Assembly: GCA_963656825.1 (NCBI GenBank)
Contig: CAVKJG010000007.1
Span: forward strand, 1 to 53,381
Source: CAG-841 sp963656825
GTDB taxonomy: Bacteria > Bacillota > Clostridia > Oscillospirales > CAG-272
Length of the DNA stretch: 53,381 nt
Direction: 5' to 3'
Position numbers and translations under genes: made by a program. The notes below the pieces were generated by a model. It saw only the letters and a program-made list of their open reading frames with translations. It was not told the DNA's origin and did not search any database. Positions 32,512 through 41,704 of the stretch are shown here, one piece after another. The stretch's first letter is position 1. Every line of letters starts with the position of its first letter.

Positions 32512-32550
32512 ATTGCCCCGGAAAGCGCCAAGCTTACCGAGGCAATTTTT
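32512..32550 (+). terminator. Terminator/attenuator between rpsU and rimM
   Basis: Layered stem: ATTGCC/GGCAAT (32512-32517 with 32541-32546), CGG/CCG (32519-32521 with 32537-32539) and AAGC/GCTT (32523-32526 with 32532-32535), then TTTTTCG. It sits 14 bases after rpsU and probably lets only part of the transcripts continue into rimM-trmD. Confidence 0.7.
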
Positions 32551-32578
32551 CGTCAATACATTTTTCAAAGGAAGCAAA

Positions 32579-33073
32579 ATGAAAAAAGAATTTCTTGAAA
32601 TAGCAAAAATAATAAACACTCACGGAATAGCGGGAGAGCTGAAAGTCGAGCCGTGGTGCGACTCTCCCGACGTGCTGAAGAAAATAAAGCGTTTTTATAT
32701 CGGAGAAAAGGAATACACCGCAGTGGGCGTCCGCACGGGCGGCGCGTTTCCGCTGATAAAGCTTGAAGGCGTCTGCTCGATAGACGACGCGCTGAAGCTG
32801 AAAAACAAAGTGCTTTCCGCCAGAAGAGAGGATATTCCCGTAAAGGAGGGCAAAGCGTTTATATGCGACCTTATCGGGCTTGACGTTATAGACAGCGTCA
32901 CCGGCAGAGTTTACGGAAAGCTGAAGGACGTTCTTCAGTACGAGCCGCACGATATTTTCGTTATAAAAACCTCGGGCGATGACGTGCTTATGCCCAACGT
33001 TCCGGAATATGTCGCTTCGGTTGATACGGACCAAGGAATTTTCATCACACCCATAGAGGGATTTTTTGACTGA
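32579..33073 (+). CDS. rimM: Ribosome maturation factor RimM
   Basis: Helps mature the 30S head and binds S19; 164 residues. The N-terminal domain starts EIAKIINTHGIAGELKVEPW, a classic RimM opening. The PRC-barrel part has DLIGLDVIDSVTGRVYGKLK and ends in a motif near LMPNVPEYVASVD. The ATG at 32579 has AAAGGAAG six bases upstream; the open frame to 32513 overlaps the terminator and is rejected. It is directly followed by trmD. Confidence 0.95.
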   Translation: MKKEFLEIAKIINTHGIAGELKVEPWCDSPDVLKKIKRFYIGEKEYTAVGVRTGGAFPLIKLEGVCSIDDALKLKNKVLSARREDIPVKEGKAFICDLIGLDVIDSVTGRVYGKLKDVLQYEPHDIFVIKTSGDDVLMPNVPEYVASVDTDQGIFITPIEGFFD

Positions 33074-33087
33074 AAGGAGCTTTTCCC

Positions 33088-33804
33088 GTGCGATTTGATA
33101 TAATGACGCTTTTTGACGGACTCATCCGCACAGTGCTTTCGGAAAGTATTGTCGGCAGAGCCGAAAAAGCGGGTATAATAGAGATAAATGTGCATAATAT
33201 ACGCGACTATTCAAAAGACAAGCACCGCCGCGTCGATGATACTCCCTACGGCGGCGGAATGGGAATGGTCATGTCCGCCGTGCCGATATACGACTGCTTT
33301 GCGGCGATAACCGCGCCCGAAACGAATTTCTGCACACGCAGACGCGTGATATATATGTCGCCTCAGGGAAAGGTGCTTACGCAGTCGCACGCAAAGGAGC
33401 TTGCGGAAAATTACGATAATCTCGTCATTCTCTGCGGTCATTACGAGGGCGTGGACGAACGGATAATCGAAGAAATAATAGACGAAGAAATCTCAATAGG
33501 CGATTATGTTCTCACGGGAGGCGAGCTTCCCGCCTGCATACTTACCGACTGTGTGAGCCGTATGATAGAGGGCGTGCTTGCAAGTCCCGAATGCTACGAG
33601 GACGAAAGCCTTTCCGACGGAACGCTCGAATATCCGCAGTATACCCGTCCCTACGATTTCAGGGGAAGGCTCGTTCCCGAGGTGCTTCTGAGCGGCCATC
33701 ACGCAAATATAGAGGCGTGGCGCAGAGAGCAGTCTCTGCTGCGCACAAAAGAAAAACGCCCCGATCTTCTCGGCGGCGAAAAGGAAAATAAAGAGGGAAA
33801 ATGA
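33088..33804 (+). CDS. trmD: tRNA (guanine-N1-)-methyltransferase TrmD
   Basis: SPOUT-class enzyme that makes m1G37 in tRNA and prevents frameshifts; 238 residues. The trefoil-knot motifs are clear: YMSPQGKVLTQ, LCGHYEGVDERI and GDYVLTGGELPA, with the catalytic Asp in the loop DTPYGGGMGM region typical of the family. The start is GTG at 33088 with AAAGGAG upstream. It overlaps the next gene by 4 bases (ATGA). The common companions rpsP and rplS are not here. Confidence 0.96.
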   Translation: MRFDIMTLFDGLIRTVLSESIVGRAEKAGIIEINVHNIRDYSKDKHRRVDDTPYGGGMGMVMSAVPIYDCFAAITAPETNFCTRRRVIYMSPQGKVLTQSHAKELAENYDNLVILCGHYEGVDERIIEEIIDEEISIGDYVLTGGELPACILTDCVSRMIEGVLASPECYEDESLSDGTLEYPQYTRPYDFRGRLVPEVLLSGHHANIEAWRREQSLLRTKEKRPDLLGGEKENKEGK

Positions 33805-35345
33805 AAAAAGACAGAGGCGGATTTACCGTAACCGTAATGATAATCGCAACGGCGCTTTCAAAGCTGCTCGGCATGGCAAGACAGATAATGCTTGCCGGTC
33901 GGCTCGGCGACGGCGTTTTTGCCGTGTCCTTTTCGGCTGCTTCCAAAATTCCGCTTTCTGTTTTCGATATACTGTTTTCGGCGGCGATAGTGGCGTGCTT
34001 CGTTCCGTTTTACAGCGACAGGCTGACAAAAAACGATGACGGCGCGCGACGCTTTTCGTCGTCTTTTTTCACGCTTACGGTGATTGCTTCGTCGGCGGTG
34101 GCTCTGCTCGGCTCGGTGTTTTCACGGGCGATACTTTCAGTCTGCGCTCCGAGTCTGAGCGAGGAAGCCTTCGCGCTCGGAGCAAAGCTGCTCTCGGTAA
34201 TGTTCCCGATGATAATATTCACCGGCGCGGCTTACGTTCTTGTCGGAATACTTCAGTCGCACGGAAATTTCATCCTGCCGTCGCTCGTAAGCTCGATATC
34301 GAACATCGCCGTTATAATCTATCTTGCGTTTGCGAAAAACATCGGCAGCGAAAAGGCAATGCTTACGCTTGCGGCAATATATGTGCTTTCGTGGGCTATA
34401 CAGTTTTTCACGCTCGCCGTGCCGCTTGTATCAAGGCATCTGTTCCCCGCGCTTACGGTAAAGCTCAGAGGAAACGGGCTTGCTCCGGCGCTGAAAGCCG
34501 CTCCGTCCGTAATTGCCGGAGCGTGGCTTCTTCCCGCCTGTTCTCTGCTTATGACCTTTTTTGCCTCCTTCGTTTCGGACAGCGCCGTTGCCGCGCTTGA
34601 TTATTCGGTCGCGCTGTGGCTTATAGCGTCGGGCGTGCTGACCTACGGAGTGTGCAACTTTATTCTGCCGTCGCTTTCAAGAACGTTTTCCGTCGGAAAC
34701 GATAAAGAATTTTCCCGTCGGCTTGTCGGCGCGGTGTTTGCCGCGCTCGCGCTTTCGCTCCCCGTCGCCGCGGGACTTTGTTTCCTTTCGGACAACATAA
34801 TATGTATGATATATATGCGCGGAAATTTCGGCGCGGAGCTTGCCCTTCTGTGCGGAAAAATACTTCGCCCGCTCGCTTTTTCCGTACCGTTTTTCTGCGT
34901 TTTTGAAGTGCTTTCGCGCGGATTTTTCGCAAGAAAAAATCCTTTTCCCGTCACTGTCGCTTCCCTTTCGGGAATCGCCGTGTTTGCCGCGGCAGGCGCG
35001 GTTTCGGTCTTTATGCTGAGCGCCGGAGAAATCGGCATCGCAATCTCATACGGAATGGCGCACCTTACGTCAGCCGTGGTGCTTTTTGTCTTTGCCGCGA
35101 TAAAAATAAAAGGCTTTTTCTGCAAACAGCTCGGCGCAGATATGGCGACGGCAGCCTTATCCGGAGGCGTTTGCTTTTCCGCGACAGCCCTTTTGCGCGG
35201 ATTTTTTGAAAAAAATGCGGTAAATTCTTCAATATTTCAAAATTTTATCGTCTGCGCTATTGTCTTTTCGGGCGGATGTGTGGTATATTTAATATGTATA
35301 GGTATTTTGCGCAGGGTCGCAAAAATCAAAAGCAAGGAGGTGTGA
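33801..35345 (+). CDS. murJ: MurJ-like lipid II flippase / MOP-superfamily transporter
   Basis: A 514-residue membrane protein with about 14 predicted helices. The opening TALSKLLGMARQIMLAGRLG and the later PFYSDRLTKNDD match the MurJ/MviN family. It is expected to flip undecaprenyl-linked cell-wall or polysaccharide precursors to the outer face. Because it is followed by an O-antigen-ligase-like gene, it could serve a glycan other than peptidoglycan. Start coupled to trmD by ATGA overlap. Confidence 0.82.
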   Translation: MKKDRGGFTVTVMIIATALSKLLGMARQIMLAGRLGDGVFAVSFSAASKIPLSVFDILFSAAIVACFVPFYSDRLTKNDDGARRFSSSFFTLTVIASSAVALLGSVFSRAILSVCAPSLSEEAFALGAKLLSVMFPMIIFTGAAYVLVGILQSHGNFILPSLVSSISNIAVIIYLAFAKNIGSEKAMLTLAAIYVLSWAIQFFTLAVPLVSRHLFPALTVKLRGNGLAPALKAAPSVIAGAWLLPACSLLMTFFASFVSDSAVAALDYSVALWLIASGVLTYGVCNFILPSLSRTFSVGNDKEFSRRLVGAVFAALALSLPVAAGLCFLSDNIICMIYMRGNFGAELALLCGKILRPLAFSVPFFCVFEVLSRGFFARKNPFPVTVASLSGIAVFAAAGAVSVFMLSAGEIGIAISYGMAHLTSAVVLFVFAAIKIKGFFCKQLGADMATAALSGGVCFSATALLRGFFEKNAVNSSIFQNFIVCAIVFSGGCVVYLICIGILRRVAKIKSKEV

Positions 35346-35347
35346 TC

Positions 35348-37264
35348 GTGTCCAAAAGCACAAAGAAGCTCCCGCTTGGGAAAAGAATAGCCAAAAGCTT
35401 TCGTCGCGGCGTTATAGTTTCCGCGCTTATGCGCTTTGCCGACGCTCTGTATAAGGCTGCGGGAGCAAGCTTTGCCGCGCGTATTTTCCTTTCTTACGAT
35501 AAGGTAAACGACTGTGCGGAGCATTCCCTTATCGGCGGCGCGACGCACTCGCTCAGCTCCTCCGAAAACGACCGCTTCCGCAGAGTGAAGCGTAAATTCG
35601 CTTCGTCCCTCGAAAACAGCTTTTTCATATCGGCGGCGGAAAAGCTTTCCTCTTCTCTGCTGATAACCTCTCTTTCTTCATACGGAGTGTTTGCGTTTTC
35701 GTTCGGATTTTACGTCATAGCGACTTATCTGCTGAAAAAATATTCTTTCGACATTGAGGTAAGCACAGCGTCTCTTGCAACGGGAATCGCGCTTATCGCA
35801 ATATCGGCGGTGCTGTTCATGTCAAAGAAAAGTCTGGCTCAGGCGATATCCGGCTCGGTAATGCTGCGGTTTATATTCTTCGACGTGCTGAATCTCCGTT
35901 CGGTTTCGGTGGACTATGCGGCGGCTCAGCCGGTATATACGGGAATCAGCGTATCGTTTCTTATCGGTTTGATATCGGGAACGGTTTCGATATTCGTTCC
36001 GGCGGAGTATGTCGTTATCGCGCTTGCGGCTGTAATATCGGTTCACACGGTGCTTTTGTCCACCGAAGCCGGCATTATAGGCATATGTCTGCTCTTGCCG
36101 TTTCTTCCCACAATGGCGCTTGCCGTGCTGACCTGCCTTGTGCTTGTTTCCTGTACAATCAAATTCTTCTGCGGAAAGCGCGTGTTCAGAATATTGCTTA
36201 TCGATGTTCCCGTAATTTTGTTTATGATTCTCACGTTTTTCGGCGGAATCTTTTCAAAATCGAAGACCAGCACAAACAAAATGCTGCTTATGGTGTGCTT
36301 TATAGCCGCTTATTTTATGGTAAAAAATCTTATACGCTCGTATTCGCTTCTCAAAAAGTGTCTTTCGGCGATAGCGTTTTCCGGCGCGGTGGTTTCGCTC
36401 TACGGAATCTGCGAAAATTTCATCGGCTCGCCGTCTGTAATCTGGCAGGATATGTCCGATTTCGGAGAAATAAAAGGCAGAGTCGTTTCCACCTTTGCAA
36501 ATCCCAACGTTCTCGGCGAATACCTTATTCTTGTAATACCCGTAACGGTCGCGCTTGCCCTCGGCTCAAAAAGCGCAAAGGAGCGCTTTGCCTTCGCCTG
36601 CGGAGCAGCCTTTGATATATTCTGTCTTATCCTCACATGGTCGCGCGGAGCATGGCTCGGCTTTGTGGTTTCCGTAATAGTATTTCTTCTCCTTGCGGAC
36701 AAGCGCTGTCTTACGGCGGGAATACTTCTTCTTCCTCCGGCTGCCGTCGCGATATCGCTGAGCGACAGCATAACAGGCAGAATAGCAAGCATATTCACCC
36801 ATTCGGACACGTCCTCCTCGTACAGAATAGGCATCTGGCGCGGAGTGATAAAAATGCTCGGCGATGTGTTCCCCTACGGAATAGGCATAGGCGAAGGTGC
36901 CTTTGCCGCAGTTTATCCCTCCTACGCCATGCGCGGAATAGAAACCGCTCCGCACAGCCACAGCCTTTACCTTCAGATACTCACCGAGCTCGGAATATCG
37001 GGAGCGGTGATATTTGCGGTATTCGTGTTCGTGCTTGTACAGATGAATCTTTCGTGCATAGCCTCGCCCGAATCAAAAAGCGGAAAGCTTACCGAGGCGG
37101 GAATATTCTGCGGACTTGTGGCTTTTCTCGTTCAGGGAGCGACGGACTACGTTTGGTATAACTACCGCATATTCCTTATGTTCTGGATAATGACGGGACT
37201 TTCCGCCGCCGCGGCAATGCTTTCGAGAAGCGCCGTCGAGGAATACTCGGATTTCTTCTATTGA
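35348..37264 (+). CDS. O-antigen ligase / polymerase family membrane protein
   Basis: A 638-residue protein with about 12-13 membrane helices, of the Wzy_C (PF04932) type. The conserved regions are TFANPNVLGEYLILVIPV (about 385), TWSRGAWLGF (about 430) and the external loop GIGIGEGAFAAVYPS with the downstream APHSHSLYLQILTELGISG (His-containing, about 515-560). Such enzymes join lipid-linked glycans or move them to an acceptor. The GTG at 35348 is chosen because AAGGAGG is six bases upstream; an earlier frame to 35276 lies inside murJ. It probably works with the upstream flippase. Confidence 0.83.
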   Translation: MSKSTKKLPLGKRIAKSFRRGVIVSALMRFADALYKAAGASFAARIFLSYDKVNDCAEHSLIGGATHSLSSSENDRFRRVKRKFASSLENSFFISAAEKLSSSLLITSLSSYGVFAFSFGFYVIATYLLKKYSFDIEVSTASLATGIALIAISAVLFMSKKSLAQAISGSVMLRFIFFDVLNLRSVSVDYAAAQPVYTGISVSFLIGLISGTVSIFVPAEYVVIALAAVISVHTVLLSTEAGIIGICLLLPFLPTMALAVLTCLVLVSCTIKFFCGKRVFRILLIDVPVILFMILTFFGGIFSKSKTSTNKMLLMVCFIAAYFMVKNLIRSYSLLKKCLSAIAFSGAVVSLYGICENFIGSPSVIWQDMSDFGEIKGRVVSTFANPNVLGEYLILVIPVTVALALGSKSAKERFAFACGAAFDIFCLILTWSRGAWLGFVVSVIVFLLLADKRCLTAGILLLPPAAVAISLSDSITGRIASIFTHSDTSSSYRIGIWRGVIKMLGDVFPYGIGIGEGAFAAVYPSYAMRGIETAPHSHSLYLQILTELGISGAVIFAVFVFVLVQMNLSCIASPESKSGKLTEAGIFCGLVAFLVQGATDYVWYNYRIFLMFWIMTGLSAAAAMLSRSAVEEYSDFFY

Positions 37265-37339
37265 TACAAAGCGACGCCGCCCTCCCGCGACGGAGAAGGA
37301 CGGCGCAAATAAATTTCCGTCGGGAAAGAGTTTGTCACT

Positions 37340-37840
37340 ATGGAAAACAAGGATCAGGCAAAAGGGCGCTTCAATTTTATTGACGTGCTTATAATCTTGA
37401 TGGTGCTTGCCCTTATAGCAGTGGTCGTGTATATGACCGTTTCGGATAAGGAAAGCGCCGATCACAGCGAAAAGACCATAACCTATACCGTAAAGCTTTC
37501 GGGAGTAAACGAGGATTATCTTCCGCTTATAACCGCAGGCTCCGAGGTTACGGACTCGTCCACGGGAAAGCCTGTCGGCACGATAAGCGGTGTGCGCTCC
37601 GAAAAGACGAAATACATCGGCAGCAAAGCCGTTGCCGACAGTCAGGGCAATTATTCCGTGACATATTCTGAATACGACAACCTTTACGATGTATATGTTA
37701 CCCTTTATGCGACCGGAAGTGTTGACGGTCGCGGCATAGCCTATGTCGGCGGAAACAGGATACTCGTCGGCTCAAAGATATATTTCAGATGCGGAACCTT
37801 TGCCGGCACTTCGTTCTGCACGGCTTTCAGCATTGAGTAA
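37340..37840 (+). CDS. DUF4330 domain protein, copy 1
   Basis: A 166-residue single-pass membrane protein. The cytoplasmic start RFNFIDVLIILMVLALI runs straight into the helix (about 12-32), the DUF4330 hallmark; the rest (about 45-166) is a beta-rich extracellular domain. It is paired with a second DUF4330 gene ten bases downstream and follows the O-antigen-ligase-like gene by 75 bases. The function is unknown; the place suggests help in assembling or exporting the same glycan. Confidence 0.78.
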   Translation: MENKDQAKGRFNFIDVLIILMVLALIAVVVYMTVSDKESADHSEKTITYTVKLSGVNEDYLPLITAGSEVTDSSTGKPVGTISGVRSEKTKYIGSKAVADSQGNYSVTYSEYDNLYDVYVTLYATGSVDGRGIAYVGGNRILVGSKIYFRCGTFAGTSFCTAFSIE

Positions 37841-37850
37841 GGAGGCTATC

Positions 37851-38345
37851 ATGGCAAAACAGGAAACAAAATCGCGCTTCAATATTTTCGATGCGCTCCT
37901 CATACTCGTTATTCTGGCGTGCATAGTCGCGCTCGTTTTCAGATACTATTACAACTCAAAGGATTCCCTTGACGAAAAGGTGACGGTTACCTTTATCGTC
38001 CCGGGAATAATGCAGTCCACCGCCGACACAATGACCGAAAAAATCAAAAGCGGAACGGTGCTTTATCTTTCCGACGGCGATACGATAATAGGCTATGTTC
38101 AGGGTGTTTATTCCGAACACTCGAAAATCTATGCCGAAAGCGGAAACGGCGAAATCAGGCGCGTTGACGATCCGTTTCTTATGGACGTGAAGGGTACAGC
38201 CGTGCTTTACGGAAAATCCGGAGAAAACGGATTTTATATCGGCGGAAACGAGCTTGCAACCGTTTCCGATGTGATTTACGTCTACACGACGGACGTCGAA
38301 TTCGCAATGACGCTTGTGGATATCGGCACGCCGGGCGCCAAATGA
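37851..38345 (+). CDS. DUF4330 domain protein, copy 2
   Basis: A 164-residue protein with the same layout as copy 1: KSRFNIFDALLILVILACI leading into one membrane helix, then a beta-rich external domain with VTFIVPGIM and SGTVLYLSDGDTIIGYVQG. The two copies share the N-terminal motif but are otherwise strongly diverged, so the duplication is old. The ATG at 37851 follows TAAGGAGG by six bases. It is the last gene before the HPr promoter. Confidence 0.78.
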   Translation: MAKQETKSRFNIFDALLILVILACIVALVFRYYYNSKDSLDEKVTVTFIVPGIMQSTADTMTEKIKSGTVLYLSDGDTIIGYVQGVYSEHSKIYAESGNGEIRRVDDPFLMDVKGTAVLYGKSGENGFYIGGNELATVSDVIYVYTTDVEFAMTLVDIGTPGAK

Positions 38346-38365
38346 CAAAAAATATTAAAAAACTA

Positions 38366-38394
38366 TTGATTTTATTTTAATCGTTTGGTATAAT
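38366..38394 (+). promoter_or_regulatory. Promoter of the HPr gene
   Basis: TTGATT (38366-38371), 17-base spacer, extended -10 TGGTATAAT (-10 hexamer 38389-38394). In the leader a stem GCACGC/GCGTGC (38417-38422 with 38437-38442) precedes the ribosome binding site AAAGGAG. Confidence 0.75.
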
Positions 38395-38468
38395 ACAATA
38401 TAACAGAAGAAAATTTGCACGCAAATTAAATAAAAAGCGTGCTTTATACCGTCAAAGGAGCATAAGGT

Positions 38469-38726
38469 ATGATTTCAAGAGATGTAACAATCAAAAATAA
38501 CGTAGGGCTTCATGCAAGACCCGCAACGTTTTTCATTCAGAAAGCAAATTCTTATGCCAGCTCTATTTGGATCCAGAAGGATGATCGTCGCATAAGCGCA
38601 AAAAGCCTTCTCGGCGTACTTTCAATGGGTATCACCGGAGGAATGACGATCACTCTGATTGCCGACGGTCCCGACGAAACCGAGGCACTGAACGGTCTTG
38701 AGGAGTTGGTCAGCAATTCTCTCTGA
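38469..38726 (+). CDS. ptsH: HPr-family phosphocarrier protein
   Basis: Small phosphocarrier of the PTS and of carbon catabolite control, 85 residues. His15 lies in GLHARPATFF and the regulatory Ser46 in AKSLLGVLSMGI, so both the PEP-dependent and the HPr-kinase sites are present; this separates it from Crh, which lacks the His. No Enzyme I or HPr kinase gene is in the window. It forms a single-gene transcript with its own promoter and terminator. Confidence 0.9.
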   Translation: MISRDVTIKNNVGLHARPATFFIQKANSYASSIWIQKDDRRISAKSLLGVLSMGITGGMTITLIADGPDETEALNGLEELVSNSL

Positions 38727-38748
38727 TCGGAAAAGCCATTGCATAACG

Positions 38749-38779
38749 GCGGCAGATGCTTTGCAACTGCCGCTTTTTT
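38749..38779 (+). terminator. Terminator after the HPr gene
   Basis: Stem GCGGCAG/CTGCCGC (38749-38755 with 38767-38773), inner TGC/GCA, followed by T6. Confidence 0.85.
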
Positions 38780-38799
38780 CTTGAAGGGAGGTTTTTGGC

Positions 38800-40623
38800 G
38801 TGGTAAATGCCGCATATGCCGCAAGCCTGCGCGAAAAGGCTTCGCTGCTTCCGCTGTCACCTGGCGTTTATATAATGCGCGGCGACGGAGGAAAGGTCAT
38901 CTATGTCGGAAAATCAAAAAAGCTGAAAAACCGTGTTTCGCAGTATTTTCACGAAACGGATTTCAAAAGCGCGAAAACCGATATGATGACCTCGCTTGTC
39001 CGCGATTTCGAATATATCGTCTGCGACACGGAAACAGAAGCTCTCACCCTTGAAAACAGTCTTATAAAGCTTTATAAGCCCCGATACAACATAAAGCTCA
39101 AGGACGATAAATCCTACCCTTATATCTCGGTAAATATGCACGATGAGTATCCGCGCTTTACCGTAACGAGAAAAAGAGAAGATCCGCGCGCGCTGTATTT
39201 CGGTCCGTATTCAAGCACCGCCGTCGTTTACGGCGTGATAGGCGCAATGCAGAAAACCTTCGGACTTCCCTCCTGCAACAGACGCTTTCCGCGCGACAAG
39301 GGCAAGGTCACTCATTGCATATACAGGCAGATAGGCTGTCTTGCTCCGTGCGACGAAGACGTAAGCGGCGAGCAGTACCGCGAAAGCTTTTCGGAGGCGG
39401 TGGATTTTCTTTCGGGCGACTATAAAAAAATAACCGACAGGCTGACGGAAAAAATGCTCTATGCGTCGGAAAACGAAATGTATGAGGCTGCCGCCGTCTG
39501 CCGCGACAGACTCCGTGCAATAGAAAAGCTGCGCGAAAAACAAAAGGTCGTAGCTTCTCCCGAGGTCGAGCGCGACGTTATCTCGGCTTATACGGGCGAC
39601 GCCGTCAGCGCCGTGTGCGTGTTTTATGTAAGAGGCGGAAAGCTGACCGATTCCGAAATATTTTATTTTTCGGGCGGAGAAATTCTCGATTCCTCGGCTC
39701 TGTGCTCGTTTATATGCGAGCTTTACGTCCGCAGAGAATATATTCCCAAAGAAATAACCGTAGGGGGCGAGCTTTCCGAAAGCGACAAAGAGCTTTGCGA
39801 AAGCTGGCTTTCCGAAAAAACGGGAAAAAAAGTGAATGTGACCGTTCCCTTGCGCGGAGAAAAGAAAAAGCTGTGCGATATGGCAAAGGAAAACGCAGAG
39901 CAGAAATGCAGGGAATATCTGCTTTCGTCGCAGAAAACGGAAAAAACTCTCGTGCGTCTTGTATCGCTTGCCGGACTTGAAACCGTTCCCGAAAGAATAG
40001 AAGCGTTTGATATTTCAAACCTCGGCGACGAGCATATAACAGCCGGAATGGTTGTGTTTGAACACGGCAAGCCGAAAAAAAGCGACTACCGCATTTTCAG
40101 AATGAAAACCGTTTCCTCACGTGACGACTACGCCTCTATGCGGGAAGCGGTAAGCCGCAGATGCGCTCACCTTTCGGACGAGGGCGCGACAGCTCCCGAT
40201 CTTTTCCTTATAGACGGCGGTGCGACCCACGTTTCGGCGGCAAAGCAGGCAATGAGAGAAGCAGGCTATGATATTCCGACGCTCGGTATGGTAAAGAACG
40301 ACAAGCACAGAACGCGCGCGCTTGTCGGCAAGGACGGCGAGGAAATACAGATTCTTTCCGAGCCGCAGGTCTATTCGCTTATATATAAAATTCAGGAAGA
40401 GGTTCACCGCTTTACTATATCAAAAATGATGGGCGGAAAACGCAAAGCAGAAAAAACCTCGGTGCTTGAAAACGTGAGCGGCGTGGGAAAAGCAAAGGCA
40501 AAGGCACTGCTTTCGGCGTTCGGAGGACTTTCCGCAATAAAGCTGGCGGATATTTCCGAGCTTTGCGCCGTGAAAGGCATAACGGAAATCATTGCAAAAA
40601 ACATAAAAGAATATTTCAGATAA
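38800..40623 (+). CDS. uvrC: Excinuclease ABC subunit C
   Basis: Makes both incisions in nucleotide excision repair; 607 residues, normal. The N-terminal GIY-YIG nuclease is seen in SPGVYIMRGDGGKVIYVGKS (from about 20), the UVR motif around 205-245 (ENEMYEAAAVCRDRLRAI), the RNase H-like nuclease with IEAFDISNLGDEH and LFLIDGGATHVSAAK, and the final helix-hairpin-helix NVSGVGKAKAKALLSAFGG. The start is GTG at 38800 with GGGAGG eight bases upstream. It leads the uvrC-rsmD-coaD operon. Confidence 0.96.
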   Translation: MVNAAYAASLREKASLLPLSPGVYIMRGDGGKVIYVGKSKKLKNRVSQYFHETDFKSAKTDMMTSLVRDFEYIVCDTETEALTLENSLIKLYKPRYNIKLKDDKSYPYISVNMHDEYPRFTVTRKREDPRALYFGPYSSTAVVYGVIGAMQKTFGLPSCNRRFPRDKGKVTHCIYRQIGCLAPCDEDVSGEQYRESFSEAVDFLSGDYKKITDRLTEKMLYASENEMYEAAAVCRDRLRAIEKLREKQKVVASPEVERDVISAYTGDAVSAVCVFYVRGGKLTDSEIFYFSGGEILDSSALCSFICELYVRREYIPKEITVGGELSESDKELCESWLSEKTGKKVNVTVPLRGEKKKLCDMAKENAEQKCREYLLSSQKTEKTLVRLVSLAGLETVPERIEAFDISNLGDEHITAGMVVFEHGKPKKSDYRIFRMKTVSSRDDYASMREAVSRRCAHLSDEGATAPDLFLIDGGATHVSAAKQAMREAGYDIPTLGMVKNDKHRTRALVGKDGEEIQILSEPQVYSLIYKIQEEVHRFTISKMMGGKRKAEKTSVLENVSGVGKAKAKALLSAFGGLSAIKLADISELCAVKGITEIIAKNIKEYFR

Positions 40624-40635
40624 AGGAGCAGATAT

Positions 40636-41202
40636 ATGAGAATCATAACCGGAACGGCGCGAGGAACAAGGCTTTCCTCTCCCGAAGGCGAAGAAATAAC
40701 CCGTCCGACGACGGAAAAGGTAAAGGAAGCCGTGTTTTCCTCCATACAGTTCGATATAGAGGGGCGCGAGGTTCTCGATCTCTTTGCAGGCTCGGGACAG
40801 ATGGGGCTTGAAGCACTTTCAAGAGGCGCGGAAAAATGCACGTTTGTCGACAGCTCGCGCGAGGCGATAAAATTCGTAACCGAAAACGCGCAGAAAACAA
40901 AGCTTTACAAAAAGTCAAACGTGCTTTGTATGGACTTTGAAAAATACGCCGTGTCGGCTTCGGGAAAAAGCAGCTTCGATATAATTTTTATCGATCCGCC
41001 GTATGCAAAAAGGCTTTTGCCGTCGGCGCTGAAAGCCGTCTACGACAATAAGCTCATAAAGGAAACAAGCATTATAATCTGCGAGGATGAGCAGGAAGGA
41101 CTTGCAGACGACGCCGACGTCGCTTCCCGCTATACTCTTACAAAGCAGGCGCGCTACGGCAGAGTTATAATTTATTATCTTGCTCCGAAGGCGGCAAAAT
41201 GA
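40636..41202 (+). CDS. rsmD: 16S rRNA (guanine966-N2)-methyltransferase RsmD
   Basis: SAM-dependent methylation of G966 in 16S rRNA; 188 residues. The start MRIITGTARGTRLSSPEG, the SAM site LDLFAGSGQMGLEALSRGA and the catalytic motif FIDPPY are all present. It lies 12 bases after uvrC and overlaps coaD by 4 bases (ATGA); the rsmD-coaD pair is widely conserved. Confidence 0.95.
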   Translation: MRIITGTARGTRLSSPEGEEITRPTTEKVKEAVFSSIQFDIEGREVLDLFAGSGQMGLEALSRGAEKCTFVDSSREAIKFVTENAQKTKLYKKSNVLCMDFEKYAVSASGKSSFDIIFIDPPYAKRLLPSALKAVYDNKLIKETSIIICEDEQEGLADDADVASRYTLTKQARYGRVIIYYLAPKAAK

Positions 41203-41675
41203 ATATGGAATACGGCATAGCTCTGACCGCGGGAACCTTCGATCCCGTAACAAAAGGTCATCTCGATATAATAAAGCGCGCGGCGGACATGTGCGCCGTG
41301 CTTATAGTCGGAATATTTGAAAATCCCGATAAAAAGCCGCTTTTTTCGCTTGAAAAACGCTATGAAGCGCTCTGTGCGGCAACTATGGAAATAGAAAACG
41401 CCGTCGTTATAACAAACGGCGGAATGCTTTACGAATACGCAAAGGAAGCCGGCGTCGATGTGATAATAAAGGGCGTCCGCAACGAAGATGACCGCGTGTA
41501 CGAACAAAAGCAGGCGGATTTCAATTTTGAGCACAGCGGAATAAAAACCGTTCTTCTCGAAGCATCGCCGCAATATAAGGAGGTAAGCTCCACCCTTATC
41601 CGCAGGCTTATTTCGGAGGGAAAAGACATTTCGCGCTATGTTCCGGAGGACGCGCTCGGCGTCCTTATCGGATAA
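41199..41675 (+). CDS. coaD: Phosphopantetheine adenylyltransferase
   Basis: Fourth step of coenzyme A synthesis, joining 4'-phosphopantetheine and AMP; 158 residues. The nucleotidyltransferase motif TAGTFDPVTKGHLDII is near the N-terminus, and the second motif is YKEVSSTLIRRL near 125. The conserved KGVRNEDDRVYE region is also present. Translation is coupled to rsmD; a second ATG two codons later is possible. Confidence 0.95.
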   Translation: MNMEYGIALTAGTFDPVTKGHLDIIKRAADMCAVLIVGIFENPDKKPLFSLEKRYEALCAATMEIENAVVITNGGMLYEYAKEAGVDVIIKGVRNEDDRVYEQKQADFNFEHSGIKTVLLEASPQYKEVSSTLIRRLISEGKDISRYVPEDALGVLIG

Positions 41676-41704
41676 CGGCTTCATTAAATAACGTAAATAT
41701 GAAC

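Noticed and set aside
37275..37305. Hairpin after the O-antigen-ligase-like gene
   Set aside because: An eight-base stem with one mismatch and no U-run, so a terminator call is not supported.
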